DNA from: Alphaproteobacteria bacterium
Lineage (GTDB): Bacteria; Pseudomonadota; Alphaproteobacteria; Micavibrionales; UBA2020
Direction of reading: 5' to 3'
Assembly: GCA_016794125.1 (NCBI GenBank)
Contig: JAEUKT010000001.1
Span: 62,001 to 126,000 of the forward strand
DNA length: 64,000 nt
The notes below the pieces were generated by a model. The model was not told the origin of the DNA. It was given only the letters and a program-made list of their open reading frames with translations, and did no database searches. How positions within the stretch are numbered: position 1 is the stretch's first letter; every line of letters begins with the position of its first letter. Shown here one piece after another: positions 18,231 through 27,895 of this stretch. The position numbers and the translations under genes were made by a program.

Positions 18231-19138
18231 AAATGCCGCGCCTCGCGGTAAGAGCGCGCCACGCCGTTCAGCACCAGACCCGCCACGAACAGCAGCGTCG
18301 CCAGCGTGCCGATGGCGCTCGCCAAAATCGCGGTCGGCTGCCGCGAAACCAATCCGGTATCCAGATATTCAAGAATGACCGGCACGCCAAGGAACAATGA
18401 CAACGCAGCCATGAACAGCGAAATCAGACCGAAGAACATCATCGGGCGCATGTCTTTATACAGCAGCGCAATCGTGAACAGGATGCGGAAACCGTCGCGG
18501 AAGGTGCGCAGCTTGCTGAACGAACCGGCCGGACGCTCGCCATAGGGCGACGGAATTTCGATGAAGGGCAGACGCTGTTCCAGCGTAAACACGCTCATTT
18601 CCGTTTCGATTTCAAAACCCGCGCTGTGCGCCGGAAACGATTTGGCGAAGCGGCGCGAAAAGGCGCGGTAGCCGGAGAAAATATCCTGCATGCCTCGGCC
18701 AAACAGCCCCGCCACGATCAGGTTGAACATGCGGTTGCCCAGTTTGTGGCCGGGCGGGAAGGATTCATCCTTGCCCTTGCGCACACCGCAGGCCATGTCG
18801 TTATGCCCGTTCAGAACCGCATCGACCAGCAGCGGCGCGGTCGCGGGATCATAGGTCGTGTCTGCATCCAGCATCAAATACACATCGGCGTCGATATCGG
18901 CGAACATGCGGTGGACGACGTTGCCCTTGCCCTGCAGTTTGACCTCGCGCACCTCGACGCCTTCTTTGCGCGCCAGGTCGCCGGAGCCGTCCTTGGAATT
19001 GTTGTCGAACACGATGATGCGCGCATTCGGCATGGCGGCGCGCATCTGCCGGATGACGGGCACGATGGTCAGCGCCTCGTTGTAGCAAGGCAGGACGATG
19101 GCGATATCAGGCTGGCTTTTGTCGGTCGCGGCAGTCAT
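18206..19138 (-). CDS. Family 2 glycosyltransferase (polyprenyl-phosphate type)
   Basis: A 310-residue protein. The GT-A domain shows IVLPCYNEALTIVPVI, IIVFDNNSKDGSGDLA and DADTTYDP with the DxD (residues about 95-98). The acceptor-side region is GMQDIFSGYRAFSRRF, followed by two C-terminal membrane segments (about 235-255 and 268-290). This is the DPM1/ArnC-like architecture that charges polyprenyl phosphate with a sugar. The GtrA partner overlaps its 3' end. The donor sugar cannot be told. Confidence 0.88.
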   Translation of the reverse strand: MTAATDKSQPDIAIVLPCYNEALTIVPVIRQMRAAMPNARIIVFDNNSKDGSGDLARKEGVEVREVKLQGKGNVVHRMFADIDADVYLMLDADTTYDPATAPLLVDAVLNGHNDMACGVRKGKDESFPPGHKLGNRMFNLIVAGLFGRGMQDIFSGYRAFSRRFAKSFPAHSAGFEIETEMSVFTLEQRLPFIEIPSPYGERPAGSFSKLRTFRDGFRILFTIALLYKDMRPMMFFGLISLFMAALSLFLGVPVILEYLDTGLVSRQPTAILASAIGTLATLLFVAGLVLNGVARSYREARHLCYLNVRR

Positions 19139-19238
19139 CGCAACACCCCATCGATGCGGTGAAAAGACAGGCGGTCGCCTGCCCAGCCACTTTGCGACAA
19201 TGCCGCCCGAAAATCAATTTTTTCGTCACCGCAAGCAT

Positions 19239-19307
19239 TTGACGGCGTTTATAAAATTGCGTATATCGCATTTATTTGTTGACATTTATCCATAACTGCA
19301 GTAGTAT
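19239..19307 (+). promoter_or_regulatory. Two tandem plus-strand promoters in a minus-strand gene region
   Basis: Promoter A is TTGACG (19239-19244), 17 bp, TATATC (19262-19267). Promoter B is TTGACA (19279-19284), 17 bp, TAGTAT (19302-19307). They point away from the GT2 gene and into the antisense of the genes at 19396-21886. AAAGGAG (19318-19324) follows, ideally spaced from TTG 19331; ATGs at 19306, 19312 and 19315 are in another frame. No credible protein was recognised. The rest of the 19139-19395 gap shows nothing else that I can name. Confidence 0.5.
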
Positions 19308-19395
19308 GAAAATGATGAAAGGAGCCGAAATTGATACAGAAACTGCTGAACCCCCTTCTCCAGCGAGCCTTCCAGATTATCCGGACAGTTTTTGG

Positions 19396-19917
19396 TTATT
19401 TGCGTTTAAACACAGCCGTAGGGGGCGCGATGATCGGGCCGCGCGGGGCTTCGGTGGGGCCGGTTTGCACCGGCACAGGCTCGTTCCGGCCTACAGCCGA
19501 CATGGTGTCGCTGTTGAAGGTGCGGGAAATGAATGCGGTGGCATTCGGCTTGTCCGGCCGGTCGGCCGCGCGCTTCAGCACCAGCCTGATGCCCCCGTCC
19601 TGCTTTGCCGATACGCTGTCGATCTGCCAGACACCGTTGGTGGCCTTGGCAAAGGCATCGGTCAGCGTTTCACGCAGGAATATCTTCTCTCCGGGTTTCA
19701 GGAAATCGGGGATGCGGCCCGGAATTTCCTTGATGCGTTTTGCGTCGTATTCCATTTCCATGCCGCTTTTGAAACGCAGGTACAGCACATCGTCGCGTGC
19801 GATGCGCCCGTTCACGACGGGGCGTTCCAGCGACAAATCCTTCACGACCTGCTCTGCGCCATCGACAGACAGCACGGCACCACGGAAGATGAATGAGGGG
19901 ATTTCGTCGGGGAGCAT
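19396..19917 (-). CDS. Hypothetical protein with AP-x-TA-x-F basic tail
   Basis: A 173-residue soluble protein of unknown function. It is mostly beta-like (SFIFRGAVLSVDGAE, DDVLYLRFKSGMEMEYDAKRI). The last residues, IIAPPTAVFKRK, are preceded by a Pro/Gly-rich linker and match the tail of the next upstream protein and of three ankyrin proteins at 49-52 kb. It lies 3 nt downstream of the 96-residue gene, in an operon with the exonuclease-I-like gene. Confidence 0.65.
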   Translation of the reverse strand: MLPDEIPSFIFRGAVLSVDGAEQVVKDLSLERPVVNGRIARDDVLYLRFKSGMEMEYDAKRIKEIPGRIPDFLKPGEKIFLRETLTDAFAKATNGVWQIDSVSAKQDGGIRLVLKRAADRPDKPNATAFISRTFNSDTMSAVGRNEPVPVQTGPTEAPRGPIIAPPTAVFKRK

Positions 19918-19920
19918 AAG

Positions 19921-20211
19921 TTATAACTTCTTCTTGAACCTTGCCGTTTCGGGCGCACGGATATTGCGCGTCAATTTATGGACCGGCCCCTTGGTTTTCA
20001 GCCGCATGGTTTCACGGTTGAATTCCGCCCGTATGTGCCAGGGGCCGCGCACCAGCAACAGCGACACCGTGTCATCCGTCACATCGGCGGGGTTTTTATA
20101 CCGCACATCAGCGACCCTCCAGTTGCCCTGCCCTGCGCCCCTTTCAATGAACACCTCGTCATCCTTGCGGATGAACGGTTTATCCTCGCGGCGGCTGGCT
20201 TTGGCAGCCAT
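19921..20211 (-). CDS. Small hypothetical protein with AP-x-TA-x-F basic tail
   Basis: A 96-residue basic, soluble protein: KDDEVFIERGAGQGNWRVADVRYKNP followed by a strand-rich middle. That suggests a small SH3-like or OB-like barrel (inference). It ends IRAPETARFKKKL, the same tail pattern as its neighbour and the ankyrin proteins. It starts 1 nt after the exonuclease-I-like stop, so co-translation is likely, and a nucleic-acid-related role is possible. Confidence 0.6.
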   Translation of the reverse strand: MAAKASRREDKPFIRKDDEVFIERGAGQGNWRVADVRYKNPADVTDDTVSLLLVRGPWHIRAEFNRETMRLKTKGPVHKLTRNIRAPETARFKKKL

Positions 20212-20212
20212 C

Positions 20213-21886
20213 TCAGGCCGGCTTCAGCGGATCGTTGCCGGCTTTCTTCGGCGCAACGGGCGCGTTGTCGTTTTCAGCAGCCGGCGGATGGACGGGCGCG
20301 GCGGCGTTGAAATCGGCGGCGGGTGCCAGCGGTTTCTGCGCCAGGTACGGGCCGTATTCCTTTTCCAGCGAAGTGTAATAAAGCTTCAGCGAACGGATCT
20401 GCGTATCGGTCACTTCGGCCCATTTGTCTTTTTTCTTGGGATCGAGGCGGTCCTGTTCGATGCGGTCCAGCTCGCGGCGCGCCTTGCCCACCGTCATCCA
20501 CGGCACATCGTTGTTGGTGTCGAGGATATGGTTGGCGATGAAACGCTTCATCGCTTCCTGTTTCTCCAGCGACAATTCCTCGGGCGCGTTTTCGTACACG
20601 ACGCGGCCGGCGAACTTTACAAATCTGGTAATGCTTTCGTCTTCCTTGATTTCCTCGGCAAAGCGCGTGCGGAAATCGGCGACAAGGTTCGCGGCCTCTT
20701 TCCACGACGGCGCATCGCGGAATTCCTTGCACCATGCGTCCATTTTCGCCTTGATCGCGGGCGAGGATTCTTCGTGCAGCAGTTCTTCGGGCTGCGTCGT
20801 CCATGTGGGGGCTTTGGCGGGGCGTTCTTCCTTGGCCAGTTTCGCGGCTTCGCGGATATTGTCGAGGAATTGCGGGTTCGCCGCGATCAGCGCAGCGCGG
20901 TCATTCGCCAGTTTTTCGTCAAAGCCTGCGGGCAGCACGGCTTCCGACATATCCATCGGCATCAGGATCGGCTGCTGCGTCTTGCGCACAAGGCGGAATG
21001 CCGAGACGGGCTCGGGCTGGCCGCGCGGGGCTTTTTTGGACTGGTCAAGGATGACCTGTTTCAGCTCATCGACAGACATCGACAGGTAAGGCTTCGGGTC
21101 GAGGCTGAGGTCAAACAGGATTTCGGTCACGCCGCTGCCATTGCGCGCGCCGAGCGAGGTCACGACCGCCGCATTTTTATTGCCGAAGGAGAACGCGGTA
21201 TGCGTGAACACGGCGTTTTCTTTTACAAAGGCATCGACACCCTCGACGGAGGACGTTTTCGTCAGCTGTTCCCACAGCTGGGGCGCGGATTTTTTGACCA
21301 GTTTGGCAACGCCCAGCGTCGCCTTGATGTCATTCATAGCGTCATGCGCGTCTTCTTCGGACAGGCCGACATTGTTCTGGCGGGCGACCACGCCAAGCTT
21401 CATGCTGGGCGCGCCGTTGGCGTTTTTCTGGGTCAGCGTCAGCAGTTCGGGCATATAGGCCGATGCCGCCTGCACCGCGATCATCACATCGAAGCGGCTG
21501 TTGCTTAACCCGTTGGACGGGTTCTTTGCTGACAGCATGTCGCTGTCCAGCAGGTTCTGGTGAAGGTTCTGCGCCAGGATATCGTCGTCATAGCCGATAT
21601 TATTGTAACCGGAGAATATGACCGGCCAGTACTGGCTGCGCGCCCATTGATCGACTTCCTGCATCAATTCAAAGGCAGAATTCTTGGCGTTTTTCAGATC
21701 GGCGGCGGTGAAGCCGGTTGTCAGCAAGGCACCGGGTCCCGGCACGGTCCAGGGCGATACGCGCGCCTCCAGCTTTTTCATCGACAGGATGTTCATGTCG
21801 TCATCGGCAAAGATCAGGCCGATCTGTAAAATCTGCGCGAAATCGCGCTCGAGGCCGGTCGTTTCCAGGTCGTAGAAAATATACAT
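20213..21886 (-). CDS. Exonuclease I-like DEDD 3'-5' exonuclease
   Basis: A 557-residue protein. The nuclease domain has FYDLETTGL (first Asp/Glu), FSGYNNIGYDDDILAQNL (Exo II-type motif, also an ExoI hallmark) and the late EEDAHDAMNDIKATLGVA with the catalytic His and Asp. The C-terminal half includes KMDAWCKEF and a helical region as in exonuclease I. The tail is Pro/Ala-rich and disordered (AADFNAAAPVHPP...). It resembles SbcB but is diverged, so the symbol is withheld. It would degrade single-stranded DNA. Two small genes follow without gaps. Confidence 0.82.
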   Translation of the reverse strand: MYIFYDLETTGLERDFAQILQIGLIFADDDMNILSMKKLEARVSPWTVPGPGALLTTGFTAADLKNAKNSAFELMQEVDQWARSQYWPVIFSGYNNIGYDDDILAQNLHQNLLDSDMLSAKNPSNGLSNSRFDVMIAVQAASAYMPELLTLTQKNANGAPSMKLGVVARQNNVGLSEEDAHDAMNDIKATLGVAKLVKKSAPQLWEQLTKTSSVEGVDAFVKENAVFTHTAFSFGNKNAAVVTSLGARNGSGVTEILFDLSLDPKPYLSMSVDELKQVILDQSKKAPRGQPEPVSAFRLVRKTQQPILMPMDMSEAVLPAGFDEKLANDRAALIAANPQFLDNIREAAKLAKEERPAKAPTWTTQPEELLHEESSPAIKAKMDAWCKEFRDAPSWKEAANLVADFRTRFAEEIKEDESITRFVKFAGRVVYENAPEELSLEKQEAMKRFIANHILDTNNDVPWMTVGKARRELDRIEQDRLDPKKKDKWAEVTDTQIRSLKLYYTSLEKEYGPYLAQKPLAPAADFNAAAPVHPPAAENDNAPVAPKKAGNDPLKPA

Positions 21887-22029
21887 ACGCTATGCTTCCT
21901 TCGCGTCGCTGTGGGCCCGAAATTCGCGGTATAGTTCTGTCGTGGTGTTGATATACTGGTAGCATTCCGCGAAGGAAAGCACAATATCTTAGGGAAATAA
22001 ACTTGCGGTTTTGGCAGAATTCTTGAAAT

Positions 22030-24687
22030 ATGACGCACAGCAATAAATCTTCATCAATTACTTTAAGCGCAGTAGATAAAGACAGCGCTATCAACAAATT
22101 GATGTCGGATTTCAAACAGAAACGTGAAGCGTTGCTGGGCGGATTGGTGAAGCGTCAATTACTTCACAAAGACGGTTATTTTCATAATCTGCTATCTCGC
22201 CTTTGTGATTCCACCCTCGCCGCACTGGCCGATCACATCACACAGGAAGCGGATGGCAGGCAGACGCTGCCCTGTATCGTCGCGGTCGGCGGCTATGGGC
22301 GGCAGGAACTCGCCCCCTATTCCGACCTCGACATATTATTCGTATCCGATGCCGAACTGACAGCGGCAGGCAAAAAACTGGTCGAGGCCCTGCACACGGC
22401 GTTCTGGAGCGCGGGACTGAAGCTCGCCTATTCCGTCCGGACGGTGGCGGATTGCGAAGAGGCAATGAAGACCGACCTGCATTTCGTCACCAGTCTTTTG
22501 GAAAAGCGGCTGGTCTGGGGTCCGAAGAAGGTTTTCGCCGCGCTGGCCGCCGCCGTGAAGGAACACCACGATGCCGCCTCCCCCGCCACCTTTATCGCCG
22601 CCAAACTGGCCGAGCAGGAAGCGCGGCACAAGAAACTGGGCGACAGCCGTTACCAGCTGCAGCCGAACATCAAGGAAAGCAAGGGCGGCCTGCGCGATAT
22701 CCAGACGCTGCTGTGGATCGCGAATTTCCTGTATGACATTACAACACCCGCAGGGCTCGTCGAAAAAGGCGTGTTGACGGCGCAGGAGGCGGAGACGCTG
22801 CAGGACGCGCAGGAATTTTTATGGGCGGTGCGCTGGCACCTGCACCTGGCGAATGGCCGTTTTGACGACCGCCTTGCCTTCGACATACAGCCCGAAATTG
22901 CGGCACGGATGGGTTACAAGGAAACAGAACTGAACAAACGCGCCGAGCATTTCATGAAGGACTACTTCATGACCGCAAGCGAGGTCGGCCACCTGACCCG
23001 TATCATCTGCGCCGACCTTGAAGCGCGGAGCTTGAGCGCGGGCGCGACGGCCGGCACGAAAAAAATTTCGATCGCCGATGTGATCGAAGGATTTCCCCTG
23101 ACAAACAACCGCCTGAACATCGCCGAGAAAACGCAGTTCAGAAAAACGCCGTCCGACATCGTGCGTATTTTCCGCGTCAGCCAGAACAGCGGATACGACA
23201 TCCACCCCGATGCGCTGCGCGCGATACGCAACGCGGTGAAGAACGCCGACTTCACGCAGGACGGCGAGGCGTTTCGTTTGTTCCTGCTGATCCTGCTGGA
23301 CGAAAAAAAATCGGAACAGACGCTGCGGCGGCTGAACGAAGCGGGCGTGTTATCGGCGCTGCTGCCCGATTTCGGCAATATCTTCGCGCACATGCAATAC
23401 GACATGTATCATGTATTCACAGCGGACGAGCATACCATTCGCGCTGTCGGCATGATGCATAAAATTGAAAACGGCGAGCTGGCGGCGGATGCGCCATTGG
23501 CCAGCGAGCTTTTCAAGAAAATCCAGTCGCGCCGCGCATTGTATGCCGCGATGTTCCTGCATGACATCGCCAAGGGCACGGGCGGCAAACACTCGGAGGC
23601 CGGCGCCGAGGTGGCGCGCAAAATCTGCCCCCTGTTGGGCATCACGCCGGAAGAAACCGAAACGGTCATCTGGCTGGTGGAATATCATCTTGTGATGACC
23701 ATGACCGCGTTCAAGCGCGACCTGAACGATCCGAAGGCGATCGAGGATTTCGTCGGCTATGTGCAATCGCCCGAACGGCTGAAACTGCTGACCATCCTGA
23801 CCACCGCCGACATCATGGCGGTCGGCCCCGACAAATGGAACAACTGGAAATCAGGCCTGCTGGCGGAGCTCTACGACAAAGCGTACGAGCATATGTCCGG
23901 CACGCCGAAGGACCGCGACGACAATGATCAATTTATCATCCTGCAAAAAAAGGCGCGCCGGCTTGTGGGCGCGAATGCGCCGACGCTGCAATACCTCACC
24001 GACTACGCGCCGAAATATTTCTGGCTGAGCTTCTCGCCCGAAGCGATTGCGGGTTTCGTGCAGGCGATTGAAAAGAATACGAGCAAGGAAGCGACCGTCA
24101 TCCGCGTCTCGCCAAACGCGTCGCAGGACTTTACGGAAGTATTTGTTTTCACCCCTGACCGCAAGGGCCTGTTCGCCACGCTGTCGGGCGCGATGGCGGC
24201 GGCAGGCGCATCGATTGTGGATGCGCGCATCTTTACCCTGACGAACGGCATGGCGCTCGACGTATTCCAGATTCAGGACCTGCGCGGCCATGTGTATGAC
24301 AATAACGCCTTCCTGCAAAAAACGCTGAAAGCCGCGCTGGCGGGCACGCTGAACCTCGAGCACGAAATCGCGGAACGCCGCCGCACCGCCCCGCAAAAAG
24401 GCCGCCATATTTCCGTGCAACCCCGTGTCATCATTGACAATAACGCCAGCGCCAGCAACACGGTGATCGAAGTGAATGGCAAGGATCGCGCGGGCTTCCT
24501 TTACGACATTACCTCTGCCCTGACGAATGACGGTTTGCAGATTTCCGCCGCCAAGATCACGACCTTCGGCAGCCGTGCCGTAGACGTATTTTATGTGAAA
24601 GACAATTTCGGATTGAAGGTCATCCACCGCGCCAAGCTGACCGCCGTCGAAAAAAGCCTGATGGCTGCGCTTGTCAAGAATCAGTAA
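22030..24687 (+). CDS. glnD: Bifunctional [PII] uridylyltransferase/UMP-removing enzyme
   Basis: An 885-residue protein with the full GlnD order. The nucleotidyltransferase motif is GGYGRQELAPYSDLD (residues about 86-100). The central helical domain has QPNIKESKGGLRD, and the HD hydrolase domain is FLHDIAKGTGGKHSEAGAEVA near 510. Two C-terminal ACT domains begin around 700 and 805. It senses glutamine and modifies PII, controlling nitrogen metabolism. The start lies 143 nt from the divergent exonuclease gene. Confidence 0.97.
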   Translation: MTHSNKSSSITLSAVDKDSAINKLMSDFKQKREALLGGLVKRQLLHKDGYFHNLLSRLCDSTLAALADHITQEADGRQTLPCIVAVGGYGRQELAPYSDLDILFVSDAELTAAGKKLVEALHTAFWSAGLKLAYSVRTVADCEEAMKTDLHFVTSLLEKRLVWGPKKVFAALAAAVKEHHDAASPATFIAAKLAEQEARHKKLGDSRYQLQPNIKESKGGLRDIQTLLWIANFLYDITTPAGLVEKGVLTAQEAETLQDAQEFLWAVRWHLHLANGRFDDRLAFDIQPEIAARMGYKETELNKRAEHFMKDYFMTASEVGHLTRIICADLEARSLSAGATAGTKKISIADVIEGFPLTNNRLNIAEKTQFRKTPSDIVRIFRVSQNSGYDIHPDALRAIRNAVKNADFTQDGEAFRLFLLILLDEKKSEQTLRRLNEAGVLSALLPDFGNIFAHMQYDMYHVFTADEHTIRAVGMMHKIENGELAADAPLASELFKKIQSRRALYAAMFLHDIAKGTGGKHSEAGAEVARKICPLLGITPEETETVIWLVEYHLVMTMTAFKRDLNDPKAIEDFVGYVQSPERLKLLTILTTADIMAVGPDKWNNWKSGLLAELYDKAYEHMSGTPKDRDDNDQFIILQKKARRLVGANAPTLQYLTDYAPKYFWLSFSPEAIAGFVQAIEKNTSKEATVIRVSPNASQDFTEVFVFTPDRKGLFATLSGAMAAAGASIVDARIFTLTNGMALDVFQIQDLRGHVYDNNAFLQKTLKAALAGTLNLEHEIAERRRTAPQKGRHISVQPRVIIDNNASASNTVIEVNGKDRAGFLYDITSALTNDGLQISAAKITTFGSRAVDVFYVKDNFGLKVIHRAKLTAVEKSLMAALVKNQ

Positions 24688-24700
24688 CACCGCATATAAT
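24671..24700 (+). promoter_or_regulatory. Promoter for type II DAHP synthase
   Basis: TTGTCA (24671-24676), an 18-bp spacer and a perfect TATAAT (24695-24700). The -35 lies inside the last codons of glnD. The transcript would carry a short leader of about 30 nt before the TTG start. Confidence 0.65.
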
Positions 24701-24736
24701 TTTACTGGTTAAAAATCAAATGGTTGGAGTTACGTC

Positions 24737-26161
24737 TTGGCGATCAAAGCCGTCGAAAAAAATTCTGCGTCCGCGCCTTTGTGGACACCCGACAGCTGGC
24801 GCGCAAAACCTGCGAAGCAATTGCCCGTCTACGACAACGAAGACGAATTGAAGATTGTTGAAAACACGCTCAAGAATTATCCGCCGCTGGTTTTCGCCGG
24901 TGAAGCACGCCGTTTGAAAAAGGCGCTGGCGAAAGTCGGCGCGGGCGAAGCGATCTTGCTGCAAGGCGGCGACTGCGCCGAAAGTTTTGCGGAATTCCAT
25001 CCGCGCAATATCCGCGACACCTTCCGCGTGATCTTGCAGATGGCGATCATCATGTCCTTCTCCGCCTCTGTTCCCGTCGTAAAGGTCGGGCGTCTGGCCG
25101 GGCAGTTCGCCAAGCCGCGTTCCGACGGAAACGAAACGAAAAACGGCGTGACGCTGCCGAGCTATAAGGGCGACATCATCAATGGTTCCGAATTCACGCC
25201 GGAATCCCGCCGCCCGAACCCGCAACGCATTATTCAGGCTTACAACCAGTCGGCCGCGACGCTGAACCTTGTGCGCGCCTTCGCGCATGGCGGTTATGCC
25301 GACCTGCACCGCGTCAACAAATGGATGCTCGATTTCGTGAAGGGCCACCCGATGTCGGAGCGGTATCGCGATCTGTCGGAGCGTATCGACCAGGCTTTGG
25401 CATTTATGGCAGCTGCCGGCATCACGGGCGAAAGCTCCCAGCAGATCCGCGAGGTTGAATTCTACACCTCGCACGAGGCGCTGCTGCTGCCCTATGAAGA
25501 AGCGCTGACGCGCGTGGATTCAACGACCGGCGAATATTACGACGTTTCCGCGCATATGCTGTGGATCGGCGACCGCACGCGCCAGCCCGACGGCGCACAT
25601 GTGGAATTCCTGCGCGGCGTAAAAAACCCGATCGCCTTCAAATGCGGCCCCAGCCTGCCGGTCGACGACATGCTGAAGCTGATGGACATTTTGAATCCTG
25701 ATAATGAGCCGGGCCGCCTCACCCTCATCTCCCGCATGGGTCATGACAAGGTTGAAAAGCACCTGCCCGAACTGATCCGCGCGGTAAAAAAATCCGGCCA
25801 TAACGTCACATGGTCCTGCGACCCGATGCACGGCAACACGCGCACGGCCAGCAGCGGATACAAAACCCGCGAATTCGGCAATATCATGTCCGAAGTAAAA
25901 CAGTTCTTTGACATTCACTATGCCGAGGGCAGCTATCCCGGCGGCGTACATTTCGAGCTGACCGGGCAGGATGTGACGGAATGCGTCGGCGGCGCGTACA
26001 AGATCACCGATGAAAACCTGAGCGAGCGTTACCACACGCATTGCGACCCGCGCCTGAACGCGTCGCAGGCTTTGGAACTCGCCTTCCTGATCGCCGACGA
26101 ACTCCGCGGCCATTACGTGCGCAAGCGCGATGCGGCCGATGACGAAGGAGTGAAGGTGTAA
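24737..26161 (+). CDS. 3-deoxy-7-phosphoheptulonate synthase, class II
   Basis: A 474-residue class II (plant-type) DAHP synthase. Landmarks are [14 protein letters not shown] with the metal-binding Cys near 80, [62 protein letters not shown] and [27 protein letters not shown]. It condenses PEP with erythrose 4-phosphate as the first step of the shikimate pathway. The start is TTG 24737, with GGAG 8 nt upstream; no ATG is suitably placed. It ends one base before nadE begins. Confidence 0.97.
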   Translation: MAIKAVEKNSASAPLWTPDSWRAKPAKQLPVYDNEDELKIVENTLKNYPPLVFAGEARRLKKALAKVGAGEAILLQGGDCAESFAEFHPRNIRDTFRVILQMAIIMSFSASVPVVKVGRLAGQFAKPRSDGNETKNGVTLPSYKGDIINGSEFTPESRRPNPQRIIQAYNQSAATLNLVRAFAHGGYADLHRVNKWMLDFVKGHPMSERYRDLSERIDQALAFMAAAGITGESSQQIREVEFYTSHEALLLPYEEALTRVDSTTGEYYDVSAHMLWIGDRTRQPDGAHVEFLRGVKNPIAFKCGPSLPVDDMLKLMDILNPDNEPGRLTLISRMGHDKVEKHLPELIRAVKKSGHNVTWSCDPMHGNTRTASSGYKTREFGNIMSEVKQFFDIHYAEGSYPGGVHFELTGQDVTECVGGAYKITDENLSERYHTHCDPRLNASQALELAFLIADELRGHYVRKRDAADDEGVKV

Positions 26162-27838
26162 GTGGGAAAACATTTCACCATCACCGCGGCGCAGCTGAAC
26201 CCCACGGTCGGGGATATCTCGGGCAATATCAAAAAAATCCTCGATATCTACCAGAAGCACAAAAATCAGGCCGACCTGATCGTGTTTTCGGAGATGATCG
26301 TCACCGCCTATCCGACTGATGACCTGACGCTGAAGCCGTTCTTCATCGACCGCGTGATGAAGGGCGTTGCGAAACTGGCGCAGCAGATCGACGGTACAGG
26401 CGCTGGCATCGTCATTTCCGCGCCGTGGCGCGATCAGGGCAAGGTGTTCAACACCGCCCTTCTGATCCATGACGGCCAGATCGTGGCGAAGCGCTTCAAA
26501 TGCCACCTGCCCAATTACGGCGTGTTCGATGAAGTGCGTTTGTTCTCCGCCGGTCACCTGCCCTTCCCCGTAGAATTCAAGGGCGCGAAGCTGGGCATCC
26601 TGACCTGCGAAGACATGTGGTTCCCCGATGTGGCATCTCATCTGCGAAAACACGAAGCGGAGATTTTGATTTCACCGAACGGCAGCCCGTTCGAAATGGG
26701 CAAAACCCATGTGCGCCTCGACCATGCGCGCAAACGTGTGTCGGAAACCGGCCTTGCCCTGTTCTATATCAATCAGGTCGGCGGGCAGGATGAACTTGTG
26801 TTTGATGGCGCTTCGTTCATCATGGATCACCAAGGCAAAGTACTGACACAATTCCCAAGCCATCAGGAATATGTCGTCACGACTATTTGGGAACAGGGCG
26901 TCGATCGCGTTTTCGTCTGCAAATCGGCGGAAGCGTCGCATAATCTGTATGCAGGATCGGAAGCGGTTTACCAGACGCTCGTCCTCGGCTTGCGCGACTA
27001 CGTGAACAAGAATAATTTCCCCGGCGTGCTGCTGGGCATGTCGGGCGGTATCGACAGCGCGTTGTCGGCGGCGATTGCCGTCGATGCGCTCGGCCCCGAC
27101 CGCGTGCAATGCTACATGATGCCGTCGCCCCATACCTCGCAGGAAAGCGTCGATGACGCGGCGGAATGTGCAAAGCTGCTGGGCATCAAGCATGGCAATA
27201 TGCCCATCGACCACGCGATGAAAACCTATGCCGAGATGCTGAAAACATCGGCGAACCAGAGCCTGAGCGGCACGACAGCCGAAAACATACAGGCACGCAC
27301 GCGCGGCATGCTGCTGATGGCGCTGTCGAACGCGACGGGATACATGGTGCTGTCCACCGGCAACAAATCGGAAATGTCGGTCGGCTATGCCACGCTGTAT
27401 GGCGATATGTGCGGCGGGTATAACGTGCTGAAAGACGTTTACAAGATGATGGTGTTCGAACTGTCGAAATGGCGGAACGAAAACCATCCGGCAAACGCCA
27501 AAGGCCCCGCCGGCCGCGTGATACCGGAGCGCATCATCACCAAACCGCCATCGGCGGAACTCAGCCCCGGGCAAAAAGATGAAGACAGCCTGCCGCCCTA
27601 TGCGGCGCTCGACGACATCCTGCATTGCCTGGTCGAGGAAGAAATGAATATCGACGCGATCGTGGAACGCGGCCATGCGGTGGAAACCGTAAATAAGGTC
27701 TGGAAACTGCTCGACCACGCCGAATACAAGCGCAGACAGGCCTGCCCGGGCGTCAAGATCAGCCGCAAGGCATTCGGCCGCGACAGGCGCTATCCGATCA
27801 CCAACAAATTCACCGACCTGATTGTCGAGAATGGCTAA
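26162..27838 (+). CDS. nadE: Glutamine-dependent NAD+ synthase
   Basis: A 558-residue two-domain enzyme. The N-terminal nitrilase-type glutaminase shows VFSEMIVTAYP (Glu), KCHLPNYGVFDE (Lys) and ILTCEDMW (Cys152). The C-terminal synthetase has the ATP-pyrophosphatase loop MSGGIDSALSAA near 293 and STGNKSEMSVGY. It amidates nicotinate adenine dinucleotide to NAD+. The start is GTG, directly after the DAHP synthase stop (TAAGTG), so translational coupling is likely. Confidence 0.97.
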   Translation: MGKHFTITAAQLNPTVGDISGNIKKILDIYQKHKNQADLIVFSEMIVTAYPTDDLTLKPFFIDRVMKGVAKLAQQIDGTGAGIVISAPWRDQGKVFNTALLIHDGQIVAKRFKCHLPNYGVFDEVRLFSAGHLPFPVEFKGAKLGILTCEDMWFPDVASHLRKHEAEILISPNGSPFEMGKTHVRLDHARKRVSETGLALFYINQVGGQDELVFDGASFIMDHQGKVLTQFPSHQEYVVTTIWEQGVDRVFVCKSAEASHNLYAGSEAVYQTLVLGLRDYVNKNNFPGVLLGMSGGIDSALSAAIAVDALGPDRVQCYMMPSPHTSQESVDDAAECAKLLGIKHGNMPIDHAMKTYAEMLKTSANQSLSGTTAENIQARTRGMLLMALSNATGYMVLSTGNKSEMSVGYATLYGDMCGGYNVLKDVYKMMVFELSKWRNENHPANAKGPAGRVIPERIITKPPSAELSPGQKDEDSLPPYAALDDILHCLVEEEMNIDAIVERGHAVETVNKVWKLLDHAEYKRRQACPGVKISRKAFGRDRRYPITNKFTDLIVENG

Positions 27839-27895
27839 AAACTAAACGGTACTTCGAATTGGGCACTACAGTTGAAACAGGGGAGTTTCAAAAGT

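Noticed and set aside
19331..21508. A 725-codon open frame on the plus strand
   Set aside because: Beyond the first 30 or so codons it is antisense to the exonuclease-I-like gene and its two partners, which have real motifs. The long frame is a by-product of GC-rich codon usage. Only its promoter and start region are kept as a finding.
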